Shown here piece by piece: positions 49,701-60,585 of a DNA stretch of 64,000 bases. A model generated the notes under the pieces. The model made no database searches and had not been told where the DNA came from. It saw only the letters and a list, made by a program, of their open reading frames with translations. The stretch comes from Eudorina sp. 2006-703-Eu-15 (Eukaryota; Chlorophyta; Chlorophyceae; Chlamydomonadales; Volvocaceae). The DNA lies in contig BDSI01000052.1 of the NCBI GenBank assembly GCA_003117195.1, positions 124,001 through 188,000 on the forward strand, read 5' to 3'. The number at the start of each line of letters is the position of its first letter. The stretch's first letter is position 1. Both the position numbers and the translations under genes were made by a program.

Positions 49701-50848
49701 CCACCTGGTGTGGATACCGCAGTGACCCAATGTGGGTTTTTATGTTATATGTCAGAAGGGGGCGACAACGGCTCACCTTGCCCCGGCTTGTGGGTCGGGA
49801 GGTCCCATCTGGGCTCACGGTACCACGATGCGAGTGACCAGGTCAACAACGAACACACCCACGCCCATTACCACCTTGCAGCGAGGGACAGCATACCCGT
49901 CATTCGGGAGTGCCATCTACCAGTAAGCCCCACACGGAGCCAGGTCTAGGGATGACGACGTCGCCCGCCCCCCTTGCTTCGGATCAACCGCATGAACCAT
50001 TATACGCGATGTGCTACACCGGCGACAACTTGAACATGTCAGCAACCAACACAATGCGACTTGCAAACCTGTCGTCGATATTCGTCCAGGGCTTGTCTCT
50101 CCCCGTCACGCACCGGCACACGCATCACATCACATCACCGGCTGGTGACCGCGGCGTGGATGCATCGTATCGTCCTCCTCGTCGGTAAATGTCGAGGTCC
50201 TCAGTCAAGACAGGTGCTGCCGTGAACACCCTCAAGCCTCAACAACACCCTGAAGTGTTCGGCAGCCTCGAGCTGGAATCCAAACGAGCCAAACGGGTAA
50301 TGTACGAGCGAGTCAGATATCCCAGGCGCGAGGACTCCCAGCCCCACGGCCGGTCGCGGTGCAGTTAAGCGCCATCGGCAACACCAGCCCCATGCCGCAA
50401 CTATGGGCACTGCAGGCCCGCACAACATACTGGACACAGGCCCTTCGAAACGGTATACCCACCGACCTCCCCCTCGACCTCCACCCATCCCGCCCAGCGT
50501 GTCCGATCCCGCCCAACACCCGCCCGCCCATCCCGTTTGGTGCAACCAGTACTGGCATGGGCATCAATTCTTGTGCGGTGCACGCCCAATACCAGTACCA
50601 GTACCAGTACCATGCACAAGCCCCCCGCACCCCTTGGATTACCAGACCGGGTGAGTGCCCTCCCTCTCGCCTCCCTCCCAACCCTCCCAGTGTCACCTCT
50701 CCACGTCTCCAACCTCCGGCCGGTCCAGCTGCATTTCAATGTTTCCAAGTGCAGCAATGATCGATGCTTCCCGTCCCATCCACGTACCCGGCCTGCACCA
50801 AGGTGCCGCCGTACCGCCGTACCGCCTCCCTCCCTCGCGTCTTGGGAT
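46784..50848. other. 4-kb stretch without a supported gene
   Basis: Holds an inverted copy of the ~55-bp intronic repeat at 47651-47705, a degenerate CTGAGCCGCGAG copy near 48290, and an ACCAGT hexanucleotide run at 50587-50615. ORFs here are Arg/Gly/Pro-rich and lack conserved patterns. The 3' UTR of the J-domain gene (from 46784) and of the minus-strand GDPD-like gene (below 50849) must lie at its edges. Confidence 0.4.
47651..47705 (-). repeat. Dispersed ~55-bp repeat, inverted intergenic copy
   Basis: On the minus strand it reads TTTTGCTCTGGCAGCAGCAG, then CGCAGTTTGAATATG and TATACCATTTCATATACCCC, the same family as the RecQ and BBS9 intron copies. This shows the repeat is not confined to introns or to one orientation. 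Confidence 0.65.
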
Positions 50849-53848
50849 TCATCGCAGGTACTTCCTCCTTGGCCGCCGCATCCCACCAAGCAAGTGCAGG
50901 ACAGCAGCAAACGCGGTGTCCCCGGTGAACGGGCCCTTCCGCGGTGTCGCCTCCGCCCACAGCAGCGGATCATCGAAACTGACTACCTTTCACATTCCGC
51001 GACGAGCAACCCCCAGACCCTCCCCTCCGCAGACACAGACCCGCCCAAGCCCTCCCTTGCGGAGACCCCCACCCCGCGCCCACCTCCCCGCGTCCATGCG
51101 CCTCCTTGCCGACCTTCCATACCCGTTCCCCAACCCCGCAACCCCACAAACCAAACCCCGCGGCCTCGCTCATCCCGCCGTTGCCTCGCTCACCCCGCCG
51201 CAGCCGCGGCGCCGGCGCCGCCCGCTTTCCCTCCTCCGGCCGCTGCGCCCGCCCCCGAGCTGCCGGAGGCCGCGCCCGCCAGGCCGCCCCCGCAGTGCTT
51301 CGCCGCGGCCAGCAGCCGGTTCCTCACCGTCAGCGGGTCGTTGGCCACCACCAAACCCAGACCCGCCCGGGCGCACCGAGTGGCCTCATCCTGCGAGTCC
51401 ACCACCCAGGCCACCACCGGCTTCCCCGCCGCCGCCTCGACCACCTCCGATAGCGCCGCGTCCGAGTGCTTGACGCTCGGCCCGAAAATGTCGTACTCGG
51501 ACGCGTCATTGGGCTGCAGCTGGATCGCCACGGGCGCCCGGTTGCCGTCAGGGAGTCGCCTGCAGCGGGGGCCGGTGCAGTGACAGCAGGCAGCCAAAAA
51601 CTGTGTTGGTGTGTCGTTAGGGTTAAGGTGTTCAGGGGTCGGGGGATCGCCTGCAGTGCCGGGTGCAGTGCCGAGTGCAATGCAGGGTACCCACCAGCCG
51701 CCAGGCAAGCTGTGTTGGCGTGTTCATTCCGACGATGGCAGGACATTCCCGGTCCCCTCAATCCCGAGTCCTCCAACTGCTACCCTCCCTCCCTCCCTCC
51801 CTCCCTCCCTCCCTCCCTCCCTCCCTGATTCCTGCGCACATGGAACGAGACGACCTCTGATAGCTCCCTCCCCCCTCCCTGGTCCCTGCCCATGTCCCGC
51901 CCTCTCCGCCCATCGCATCCCCCACCACCGACGGTCCCCCCCAGGGTTGCAAGCTTGCAACCTCAGCACCCCACCCTCCATCGCCATGCTCCCACCCGGC
52001 CGCACCTGGTATCCGGCAGGCCGAGCACCCGCTGCAGACCCGAGTCCAACCGCCGCAGGTGCTCCGCCACCGCCTGATTGGCCGCCGCAGCCGGCCCGTC
52101 CGCCCCCGCCCGAGGGAACCACAGCCCCACCCGACTCTGGATGCCCAGGGCGCGGGTCAAGTTGTGGACCAGCTCCGCTGCCGCCGGCCGCATGGCGCTG
52201 TCCTTGAGCTCGATCAACAGCAGCGCGGTCGGCTGGGCCCAGGCCTGCGACTGCTGCGGCAGCTGCTCCGCCCCCTTGCCGCCGCCCTGCTCCTGAAGGA
52301 CCAGCAGCCTCCTCCGCCCTGTGGCCTGCTGTTGATTATGTGGTTTTAGCTCGGGCCGCTCCTGCTTCTGCTCCTGCTTCTGCTCCAGGTGTTGCTGCTG
52401 CTGCTGCTGCGTGTTTGGCTCCTGTTCCTGTTTCTGGTCCTGCGCCAGGTTCTGGTCCTGCGGCCGCTCTTGGTCCGGCCGCGTCTGCTGGCGCGCCTGC
52501 TCCTGGTCCTTCTGCTTCGCTGGCAGCTCCCCGTCCTGCGCTGCCTTGTCCTCACTGTCCTTTGCTGCTGACCGCTTGCCGTCCCCGCCTTTCTCTGACA
52601 CCTCCTCCTTCACCTCTCCCCCCTCCGAGCCGCCCTCTGCTTTGGTTTCCTCCGCCGCTCCACCGCCCTCCTGTCCGCCTGTTTGCTGCGCCCCCGCGCC
52701 GACCCCCGATTGAGGCCCCCCCTGCCCTTGCTCCTGGGTGTCGACACCCTCCGTCCCTGCCGCCATCACCACCGCCCTATCTCCACCGCCGCTTCCGCCG
52801 GTGGCGGTTCCATCTGCGGCGGCGGTGGCGCCCTCCTCCGATGCCGTCGCCTGGCCGTTTCGCCCCGTGAGGACTTCCGCGAAGACGGCCAAGACGTCCT
52901 GCAGCTGCGGGTGGCGCTTGTCGAGCCCCGCCCTGACGTACTCGCTCCAGGGGACCGTATCCAGGAGGCCCGGCTGAACGGATCGGCCAGCGGCGCGGAG
53001 CTCATTGACTATATGGAAAGGGTAGCCCACCACCAGCTTGCCGTCCGCGGTGATGGTCGCGTCTATGTCGTAGCAGACGATGCCGGCCGCGGCCAGAAGC
53101 TCCATGCGTTCCAGGAAGGGCGCATCATTTCCCTTATCGGTTGGACCTACGGAGGAGCGGTGGCTACAGACCTGCGGGGCAGGCGGGCGATATCAGTGAT
53201 CATGCGGCGGGGTTGCACGTGGGACGGGAGGTAAGGGCCAAACATGGGGCGGTACGAGGGTGGCAGAGGAGGTAGTTGGCAGCAATTAAACATGAGAGAT
53301 GACCGTGGGGAATAAGGCAGGACACTGTAATATGTGTTGCTGCAGTTCAGGAATGAGACGGTTCCCAACAGCAAGATGCAAATTGAACCCATCAAACTTC
53401 CAGACACATATATGCATATATGTCCACAGTCATAGTGTGAAATACGATAACGAGAACTCTTGGGTCGCGAGATGCTGTTCGTATTTACCTGCATACGTGA
53501 CAACGCACGACACAACGCCTCCGGTTCACCAATTGCCGCAGTGCTGGAGTGATTATGTAGAGGCAGCTTATCTTCGGCCGATTGGGACTTCACAGGCAAG
53601 GCAACCGCTCCGATGTCGCGACGCCTTGACGACCCGCTATCAAAGTACAGGAGTGCCAGCACAAAAAATGTCAGTACCCCACCAACAGCCAGCTGTTGCC
53701 ATCTGGCCTGGTTGTGGCGTGACGAAGGGTGCTGCCATCGCGCCTGCGCGCCCAGAAGAGGATGCTGTGGCCTCCAAAATTTAACCAATATAGATAGCGT
53801 GTGGTCGAGCCATGTAATCATGGACGCAGGGGCGCCATGGCCCGGCAT
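50849..53848 (-). CDS. Membrane-anchored GDPD-like (glycerophosphodiester phosphodiesterase / PLC-like TIM barrel) protein
   Basis: Four minus-strand exons: 53848-53489, 53171-52006, 51559-51194, 50978-50849 (TGA); phases agree, 673 aa. A signal-anchor helix (LAVGGVLTFFVLALLYF) lies at about residues 53-69. The barrel starts with SHRSSVGPTDKGNDAPFLER and IVCYDIDATITADGKLVVGY (His124, Asp155, Asp157), then has LLLIELKDSAMRP and RVGLWFPR. It closes with PVVAWVVDSQDEA and LGLVVANDP, the usual final strands of GDPD-like barrels. Canonical enzymes have E-x-D and a later H-D; here these positions read D-I-D and G-Y-P, so activity is uncertain. A Gln/Glu/Lys-rich low-complexity insert of about 210 residues (about 222-430) splits the barrel. 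If the 51194 donor is not used, the frame instead stops at 51190. The start could also be the ATG at 53821. Confidence 0.72.
51784..51831 (+). repeat. (CCCT)n microsatellite inside GDPD-like intron
   Basis: Eleven to twelve CCCT/TCCC units (GGGA on the gene strand), in the intron between the GDPD-like exons ending 52006 and starting 51559. Confidence 0.85.
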
Positions 53849-54159
53849 CAGTGTTACAAACAAATATCTCGTTTTTTGCAATTAAAGCATGCGAGTCTAG
53901 CATGAACTAGATCATGGTGCCGTGTGTTGTAGGCATTGTACACATTAGGGGTGTTTCTATGACTTTTGGTTTCGGCGTCGCAGACCTCGTACATGGCAAG
54001 GCGTAGCTTGCGCATAGCAACCGTACAAGCCCTGTTTCTATGGGCGTCTAGGAACCAAGCGGAACCACGCATAAATATTAACGCTTAGATATGTACTTCT
54101 CTGCATTCAACTAATGTATTCAACCTAGTCTCAGCGAGCGACTGCCACCACAGTGAAGA

Positions 54160-55250
54160 ATGGCACCCACAAACCAGCAGGCCATTGCCCTTCTCCTGGC
54201 TTTGCAGCAGCAACAAATGCAGGCGTTCACGTTGCTATTGTTGTCTATGGCCGGCTTCTTCATCGTCGTGCAGACAGCCGTCATGGTGTTAGAGCTCTTC
54301 TCGGATGACGACGATGAGGAGGACGGAGATGGCATCCTTGGCGGCCTTATTCCTCTTCCCCGCCGGCGCTTCTATTCAGCGAACCGGGTTAAGCGTATCC
54401 GCACAGAGCCAACTGCCACATGTCTCGACGCTTGGGACGATGCTCGGTTCAGGCTGGAATTACATATTCGGATGAGGACCCTCCCTTGGCCGACTGTGTC
54501 CTAATCTGTCACCCCCCACTCGCTGTCCCTGCCATACCCAGCCGTACGGTTCCCTGCCCTGGATTACCCTGCCCTATCCCGTCCTACCCTTCCCTTTGCG
54601 ATCCTTACCCTGCCCTACCCTGCCCCTTATTGCTCAATCCTGCGGTGCTCTTACACGCCTTCATTGACAACCAGGGCAAGATTATCGACGTTCTCGTGGG
54701 CTATGGCGGGCGCAACAACGACAGCACCAAGTTGCGGGCAACACAACTTTTCAACGAACTGCAAGATGGGGGGCCGTTACGTCGGAAGCTTATAGACTGG
54801 GGCCCGCCGATTGGCGGCGTTCGGGCGCCGTTGCTGATACTAAGCGACAGCGGCTACGAGCCACACCCCTTTATCCTCACCCCCTTCAAGGAACCGGAGC
54901 TCCGCGGCAGCGACCAACGCTCCAAGTACAACGTCAAGCATGCCAAGACCCAGGTGATTGCCGAGCACGTGTTTGGGGTGCTGAAAAACAGGTTTCGCGT
55001 GCTCTTGAAGGAAATGGAGATCTCGGAGGAGAACACTCACAGCGTGATCCTTGCGTGTGTGATCTTGCACAACATGTGCGTAGACGGCAGGGTCGAGGAG
55101 CCGGTGCGGGATGAGCAGTACTTCAAGCTGCTGCAGCAGTACACTAATTGGGAGAAGGCGAGGGTGACAACAGTGATCACATATGCAAACGAAGGTGAGC
55201 CGCCAGAGTCACGGGAGCTGAAGCAGCAGGCTGCGAGTCTGCTGGCCTAG
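54160..55250 (+). pseudogene. PIF/Harbinger (DDE_Tnp_4, HARBI1-like) transposase with internal deletion
   Basis: The N-terminal piece starts at ATG 54160 and runs to a stop at 54504, ending LDAWDDARFRLELHIRM, typical of the region before the Harbinger catalytic core. The C-terminal piece, about 54640-55250, reads FIDNQGKIIDVLVGYGGRNND, then ILSDSGYEPHPFILTPF (second catalytic Asp), then TQVIAEHVFGVLKNRFRVL (catalytic Glu) and VILACVILHNMC. The segment that should carry the helix-turn-helix link and the first catalytic Asp (usually in an I-D-G-T/C context) is absent. In its place are about 135 bases of CCCTGCC-type low-complexity DNA. Intact enzymes cut and paste with a 3-bp TWA target duplication. 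I did not identify terminal inverted repeats. The CCCTGCC stretch could alternatively be an intron tail, but the missing Asp would still argue against activity. Confidence 0.7.
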
Positions 55251-55605
55251 CACCGTTTGGGTAGCCTAGCGCGGATAGCGAGGGGTCGTGTGCCACAGGA
55301 GTATGAAGCGACGGGTTCGGCAGCTGCTGCTGCAAGATTAGAAGCGGATCTATGCCACGTGACAGAATATTCATGTAAACATTCTGTTGGCGAGCATGAG
55401 CCATCGTCATCGCCAATGAAGCAGGGTCCGGCTGCAGCCCCGTCATGTGTCCCGCCATGTGCCGACCAGCAAGCACGCTAAGCGGCACCCCGGGCAGGCC
55501 AGTAACGTCATGCACTAACGGCAAACAGTACTGGTTCTGATTGGTTTGAGGCCCGTTGAAATTATCGCCGTTCTGGGACGGCGGGCCCCGAGCGTCCATG
55601 GACAC
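55177..55605 (-). CDS. Unknown Gln/Asn/Pro-rich ORF convergent with the Harbinger transposase
   Basis: Minus-strand frame with natural-looking composition (NQNQYCLPLVHDVTGLPGVP, then MTMAHARQQNVYMNILSRG and DPLLILQQQLPNPSLHTP). It overlaps the last 74 bp of the + strand transposase. Harbinger elements commonly carry a second, Myb/SANT-like gene, and this could be the C-terminal end of one. No Myb helix is visible, and a canonical acceptor (TTGCAG) on the minus strand near 55610 suggests it is a 3' exon. Confidence 0.35.
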   Translation of the reverse strand: MSMDARGPPSQNGDNFNGPQTNQNQYCLPLVHDVTGLPGVPLSVLAGRHMAGHMTGLQPDPASLAMTMAHARQQNVYMNILSRGIDPLLILQQQLPNPSLHTPVAHDPSLSALGYPNGARPADSQPAASAPVTLAAHLRLHM

Positions 55606-55911
55606 AGGACTGCAAGCCTACGCACTTGAAAGGAATGGCTTTGAGACAATGAGGTCTGATCTTCTCGTTATCCAGCTAGTAACTCTCAATAGTGTTGGTG
55701 AAGGCAAATTATACTGTGCCAGCGTTCCTTGTTGTGGAAAGTTGGCCAACGGAAAAGCCCGCGTATTCCGAGCACAGCGTCGTTCCAGGGAAATCAATAC
55801 ATGCAGTAACAAGCTCGCTCCACTAGCTCCACTAGCTCCATACTATGCCTTGCTACGCGTAGCAAATTTACGACGGGCCAAAATGGCCAGCTAGGCCTCC
55901 CGATAACCTAT

Positions 55912-56050
55912 GCCGTCCAGGACGGTATCATTGTTTGAGAGGTATACCGTCATAGACGGTATACGACCGAACATTGACCAAACATACGACCACTCAACTC
56001 ATTCCACCGCGAGGATTCGGTATACCTTCTAAAACGGTATACATTGTATA
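55912..56050. repeat. Cluster of short inverted repeats with GTATACC cores
   Basis: GTATACCGTC-ATA-GACGGTATAC at 55942-55964 is a perfect 10-bp hairpin. It is flanked by CCGTC-CAG-GACGG (55913-55925), GTATACC-TTCTAAAAC-GGTATAC (56020-56042) and GTATAC-ATT-GTATAC immediately after. The GTATACC word repeats in both orientations over about 110 bp between the two transposase remnants. This may be a MITE or the subterminal region of one of them. Confidence 0.6.
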
Positions 56051-56155
56051 CCTGAATACCGCTTTGACAAGAACACCTGAAAACTGGGATAGAGCTTTAG
56101 ATGCGCCAGCACCGGCCGGTTCATATGCTTGGACCTTTAAACATTACCATCTCTG

Positions 56156-59100
56156 TTGTTCTCTAAGGAATCTATGCGAATGGCTGAGTCGGGGAAGAAG
56201 CCGCGGAGCATTCCCAATAAGGTCAGCATCGGTCCGGCGTGTTGTTTGGCCCACGCGCCACAGCCAAGACAGACAAGACCAGGTCAGCGAGTACCTCGCA
56301 CAACCCCTACCACAGCGAAAAGGCCCAGGCCGGCGGTGCAGGTGGAAGATGCAAGCGACGACCAGCCAATTTTTAGACGGACCACGCCGCAGGCGTGGTC
56401 TGATCGCCAGGAGCGCCAGGAGGCGGCATGGACAGCTCAGCTCTCCGAAATGCAGCAACAGCTTACGGCAAACGCTGAGGTTCATGGGCAGCAGCGCAAG
56501 GAGGTGGCAGCCACCCTGCGCGGGTTGGTACGCAGCGTGTCGACGGCCTCTGCGACAGATGGCGCTCCGGACACAGGTGCCCGGGGAGCAAACCCAACTA
56601 GCGGGGCCCGCAGGTGCTTTCAGTGTGGAGCGACAGCCAACAGTTCGGTACATAGGGCTGCTATCGTCGGGGCTACTCGAAGTGCCAACGGTCACGTGCG
56701 TGGCATGCAATCAGCAGTACACGCCCCAGGCCATCGAGGCGGGTTGCTTCAAAAGCTCACCGGTCGACGCGCACGCATGGTATGACTTGCACGTACATCA
56801 GTCGTATGCAACACTCGGCTTCGAGGGGCTTTCCGCGACAGGTGCGCCGGGGGGGTTCGACGGGAAGGAATGCCCGCGCCGCGATTAAGGCTGGTGACCT
56901 CCGCGGTTGCATAACGTTAGACGCCCCCCCGGGAACACCGCGTGCCGGGGTGTCGTGCAGTCCCCAGCTTTGCAAGCCTGACTTTGCCGCACGCACATCC
57001 AGCTTTTTACGGCGCGCTGATCCGGGAAAGGCCGCGACACGACGCTCCGCACTGCCGTGCGGGGACCGCCGGGGGCAGAAGCCCGTGACCCCGACGCGCA
57101 CGAACGCCCTCCGGCCCGTCCCCACCCCAACCCCACGTGTTTCCACTGCGCATGATGCCTCCACTAGCCACTGCCGTACGGCCTTTGATAGATGGCAAGC
57201 AACCCTATTGAAACAAACCTGTCAGGCACAGGCACAGTGTAGAGCTGTACAGTACTTAATCGATCGCCCGCCGCTCGCCTTCAGACTTCGTGGAGTACCT
57301 AGCGGACCTCTCCGGCGACCGCGTTGACGACCGCCAATTCTTGGGTTCTTTCTTCGCATACCTACGAGCGTCTGACGGAGTTGACAGCTTCGAAGCGCTC
57401 GGCGTGGAGGGCATGGACGCAGGGCCATTCGCCGACTGCCCCATATGTGCAACTCCTCCCACTCTCCCCGAAGGTGTGTTCCTATAGTTTAATGGGCACG
57501 GACCGATGGTACAAAAGCCAGGACTACGGTAGCATGAGTGGAAGGGTGGCTTATACCTTCGCTTTTACGAACAGAAACGGGGATGAGTACGAGCGTGCAC
57601 GAGCATTGATAAGCCGCGTATCCTCAGGGGTATTTAGTCTTCACTGTACTGTGAGGGTGTCGGGTGCGCTATCCAACCGGGCCGCGCGTTCATACAGGCA
57701 GGGGTGTCAGCGAACCGCCCCGCTGGCATGTAGAAGGGCCTGGGGCCCTGGCCCTTCCACATCCTAGGCCCTGGGCTGCTGGCGCGTGTCAGTGGCCTGT
57801 GAGACTTGTCAGACGCTGGACTTGCCGCATCCGGTCCCCACCCATGTGCATGATGCGAAGGTATCGGCGGCGGCGGCTTTGGCTGGTGTCGTCGACCTCC
57901 CAGTTGCAGCGTCTGAGTACGTGGAGTCCGTAGCTCCTGGCCGCATCACAAACACCCCGCAGGAGGCGGGGGCCTGGCAGGTATGTACTGGTTTGCTGCA
58001 GGTTTGTTGCCATCTGTCGCGTTGGTGGTATGGCAAGGCTGGGGTGAGCCCATCCGGTGACAAGGTACAGTCTCCAGGCTGGCTGGATAGCCTAGTGGTT
58101 TGTGCGGCCCAGTTCCACTGCTTGCTTAACACAGAGACGGCCGGTCATTAGATGCACAAGCAAGCCGGGAGCCTGTGCATCTAATGACCGGCCGTCTCTG
58201 GGTTGAAGAGGGGGGTCGGGTGCCCGGATGAGACCTCTCACACGACGAGCGCTGTGGCCCCGGCCAGCCTGCCGAAAGACGAGACGATGTGCCGACAGCT
58301 GGGGCGCTGGGGCGCACGCGGGGGTTGCGGCCGGCCGGTTGGTACGGCAGCAAGGGCTCCACCGTCTTCCGCCGCCTCCGTGTGCTGCGCCGCTGCCGCG
58401 CTCACCTTCATTCCGCCTTCTGACGGTCCGCGGGCTCTCCCGCCCCGCCCCGCCCGTCCCCACCTCACCCCGCCCCGTATGACGCGTACACGGCACTTCT
58501 GCACGTCATGCTGCGGCTTCGCGAATTGGAGCTCCGCAATCTGCAGGGCAGAGCGCCTGCATTAGCAGTCGTGTCCAGCGCCTCGGCTGTGACGCTCACG
58601 GCAGCCAGCACGCAGGCTCAGGTCGTAAAGGTCCAGGCAGACCTTGCCCGCATCGAGCGGGCGCAGGGGTTCAGCCCGTTCACACGGAGCCAGTGGAAGC
58701 ATGGCCACCCCGAGTTCGATGCGGCGCTTGAGCGACTCAAGGCCAGGGAAGTACAACGGTGAGAAGACCGGTCTGGTGCTGAGCAATGAACTCACGATCC
58801 TTGGGATATTGACGTGGCACTGGTATTCTTCGCCAGTGCCGTATAAACTGATATGAATCGATGTATGAATCACTGCTGGGAATGACAAGATAGGGGGTGT
58901 CGGAATTGGTACCGGGGCTTCATCCTTGCGCTTCACGGAGTCACTTTGACTGCGTTTGCCGTCTTGTCGTAGGTGCCAGGCACGTATCGAGGCTCTCGCG
59001 ATCGAAGTCCAGCAAGCATTCGTCGAGCGAGAGGCCGCAGGAGGGACGGACAAGGAGGCCAAGCGGATTCAGGCGCGCGCCCGACGGAAACGCTCGCAGA

Positions 59101-59479
59101 TCAGGACGCTGCTGGAGATGTACGTATGGCAGAGCCTCGGGGCCACTGGAGGGGGGGCCAGGAGCGGCTGACTGAGCAGCAAATCAAACAGCTGTTCCTT
59201 CCTGGCGAGCTTCCACCCGGGAGCACGTCTGTCAGTGGCGCGGCTGCCATCCGGCGTCACCGCGGCCGCCTATATCACGATGCGCAGTCCTCCGTGTCCC
59301 GCGCGCGTGAGGAGTGCGTCTATCTGAAGGTGGAGAAGGCGCGGTTGGGGACGTGGTTGCGCAGAGCTGCCGTCTGCATAGGAGCTGCACGCATGAAGAA
59401 GCTCGGGGTCTGCGCGGGGACCGTGTTCATACTCGACTCCCATCTCAAGAGCATTGGCGGGCTGCAGGCCGAGCTGTAG
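56156..59479 (+). pseudogene. Decayed KDZ-like (Kyakuja/Dileera/Zisupton) transposase remnant
   Basis: Collinear pieces in several frames. A basic/coiled N-terminal region (RQERQEAAWTAQLSEMQQQL) is at 56330-56580. A zinc-binding part follows at 56640-56840: EVPTVTCVACNQQYTPQAIE, GCFKSSPVDAHAWYDLHVHQ. Then come FVEYLADLSGDRVDDRQFLG to FADCPICATPPTLPEG (57286-57470) and CETCQTLDLPHPVPTHVHDA (57798-57981, ending at donor CAG/GTATGT). C-terminal coiled-coil exons lie at about 58480-58761 and 58974-59160. C-x-x-C pairs plus a long C-terminal coil suggest the KDZ superfamily, known from green algae. The frame is lost at a run of seven G near 59150: upstream it reads WQSLGATGGG and stops, while downstream LTEQQIKQLFLPGELPPG continues in the next frame. 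The central catalytic block is not recognisable, so this looks non-autonomous or dead. The family call rests on pattern memory only. Confidence 0.45.
58132..58200. repeat. Perfect 27-bp inverted repeat with 15-bp loop
   Basis: The arm at 58132-58158 (CAGAGACGGCCGGTCATTAG plus ATGCACA) is the exact reverse complement of 58174-58200, with loop 58159-58173. There is no mismatch over 27 bp. It sits within the KDZ-like remnant, between the pieces ending 57981 and starting about 58480. Confidence 0.95.
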
Positions 59480-59771
59480 GGCTGTTCCATTCCCGACCTG
59501 TGACCTTGTCGGCGACAAATGTGATGGACGCTGGGGACCTTTGAGCGATATGGCTCGGGGCAGAACGGTGGTGGGCGTGGTTGCGCACGAGCAGTCTGTG
59601 TACGAGCCGTGAAGAAGCTCGGGGTGTGCACGGTTCTTCTGATTCTTTGGAAGTAATGGGGTACAGTAGCCATGGGCTCGTCGCGTTGTCCTCCCTTGAT
59701 GGTTGTCACCCAGTGGCCGCTGTCGTGTGAAGTACATACTGATAGGATGCCTTATGGCTCACGTAACGTCC
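59282..59771 (+). repeat. Direct repeat A, copy 1 (includes KDZ-like C-terminal coding)
   Basis: Starts GCGCAGTCCTCCGTGTCCCG and ends near ACGTAACGTCCC. It is nearly identical to 60586-61006, except for about 70 extra bases in the middle (around 59455-59545) that copy 2 lacks. The first part encodes SVSRAREECVYLKVEKARLG of the KDZ-like tail. Confidence 0.85.
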
Positions 59772-60341
59772 CTTACCTAACACGCCCCCAGAGGCATCTC
59801 TCTTCTCGATCGTGTGTTTTACAAGAACTGAGCCGCGAGAAGTGAGAAGCGTGAAACCGGTGTAGCTGGAGGTAGCTTAGCTGCACGATGTGCATGGTCG
59901 TTGTCGTGCTTGGTAGTCACCGACGGCTGCTGGGCACCAGGTACATCGGAGATAGAACAACTTGGGGTTGACGGAGCTGCCCCAGGAGACGTCAACGTCC
60001 CAGTAGATATGACATGAAACCACACATAACACGGCTTGCCTTCTCGGCCAAGGTCTTATAAACGCCCTGTAGCAAAACCCCATGTGCTCTCCGTCGTCCG
60101 CCCCCACGATGTGTTGCTTGGTGTCCGTCATGTGTAGTGCAGATTGCGCTGGATGTGCCCAAGGGCCCTGATGAGTGGGGACCTGCGCACTTGGCCGATT
60201 ATGATCAGCGCCTCGATTACCCAACGTAAAAACACATATCGACCCTGTAGCGCAGGGACTGGCAGACTGGCAAGTGTTATGAAGCTCTGGAACCCTCTGG
60301 AGGGCTCTTCGATTACCTAGCGGCCGATACCGAATCCTGGA

Positions 60342-60575
60342 GCGCATTGTCAGGCAGTGCCTCGTTCTCAGCTGGACTTTCAGATGCAGGCGCGGTCGTA
60401 AGCGCAGTCCCCTCGTTCCTTACCGTCACGACTTCAACACACCAGAAGCTGAGCACTGCAACCGCGCGGGTGGCCTGGAAAGAAATTGTTGGTTCAGAGA
60501 CCACTTTCAGGCTAGTCTAAAACTTGGGCACAGTCTGGGTCTCAGGTGCACTCTCGGGCGCAGGTGCACTCTGGC
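60342..60575 (+). repeat. Direct repeat B, copy 1
   Basis: Starts GCGCATTGTCAGGCAG and continues through CCTCGTTCCTTACCG and ACCAGAAGCTGA to the GGTGCACTC repeats. It matches 61027-61250 with scattered substitutions. It directly precedes copy 2 of repeat A. Confidence 0.8.
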
Positions 60576-60585
60576 GCATTCTCGG

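Noticed and set aside
50537..51583. Plus-strand 348-codon ORF over the GDPD-like gene
   Set aside because: Pro/Arg/Ser-rich with no domain pattern, and antisense to exons whose phases and family motifs fit on the minus strand.
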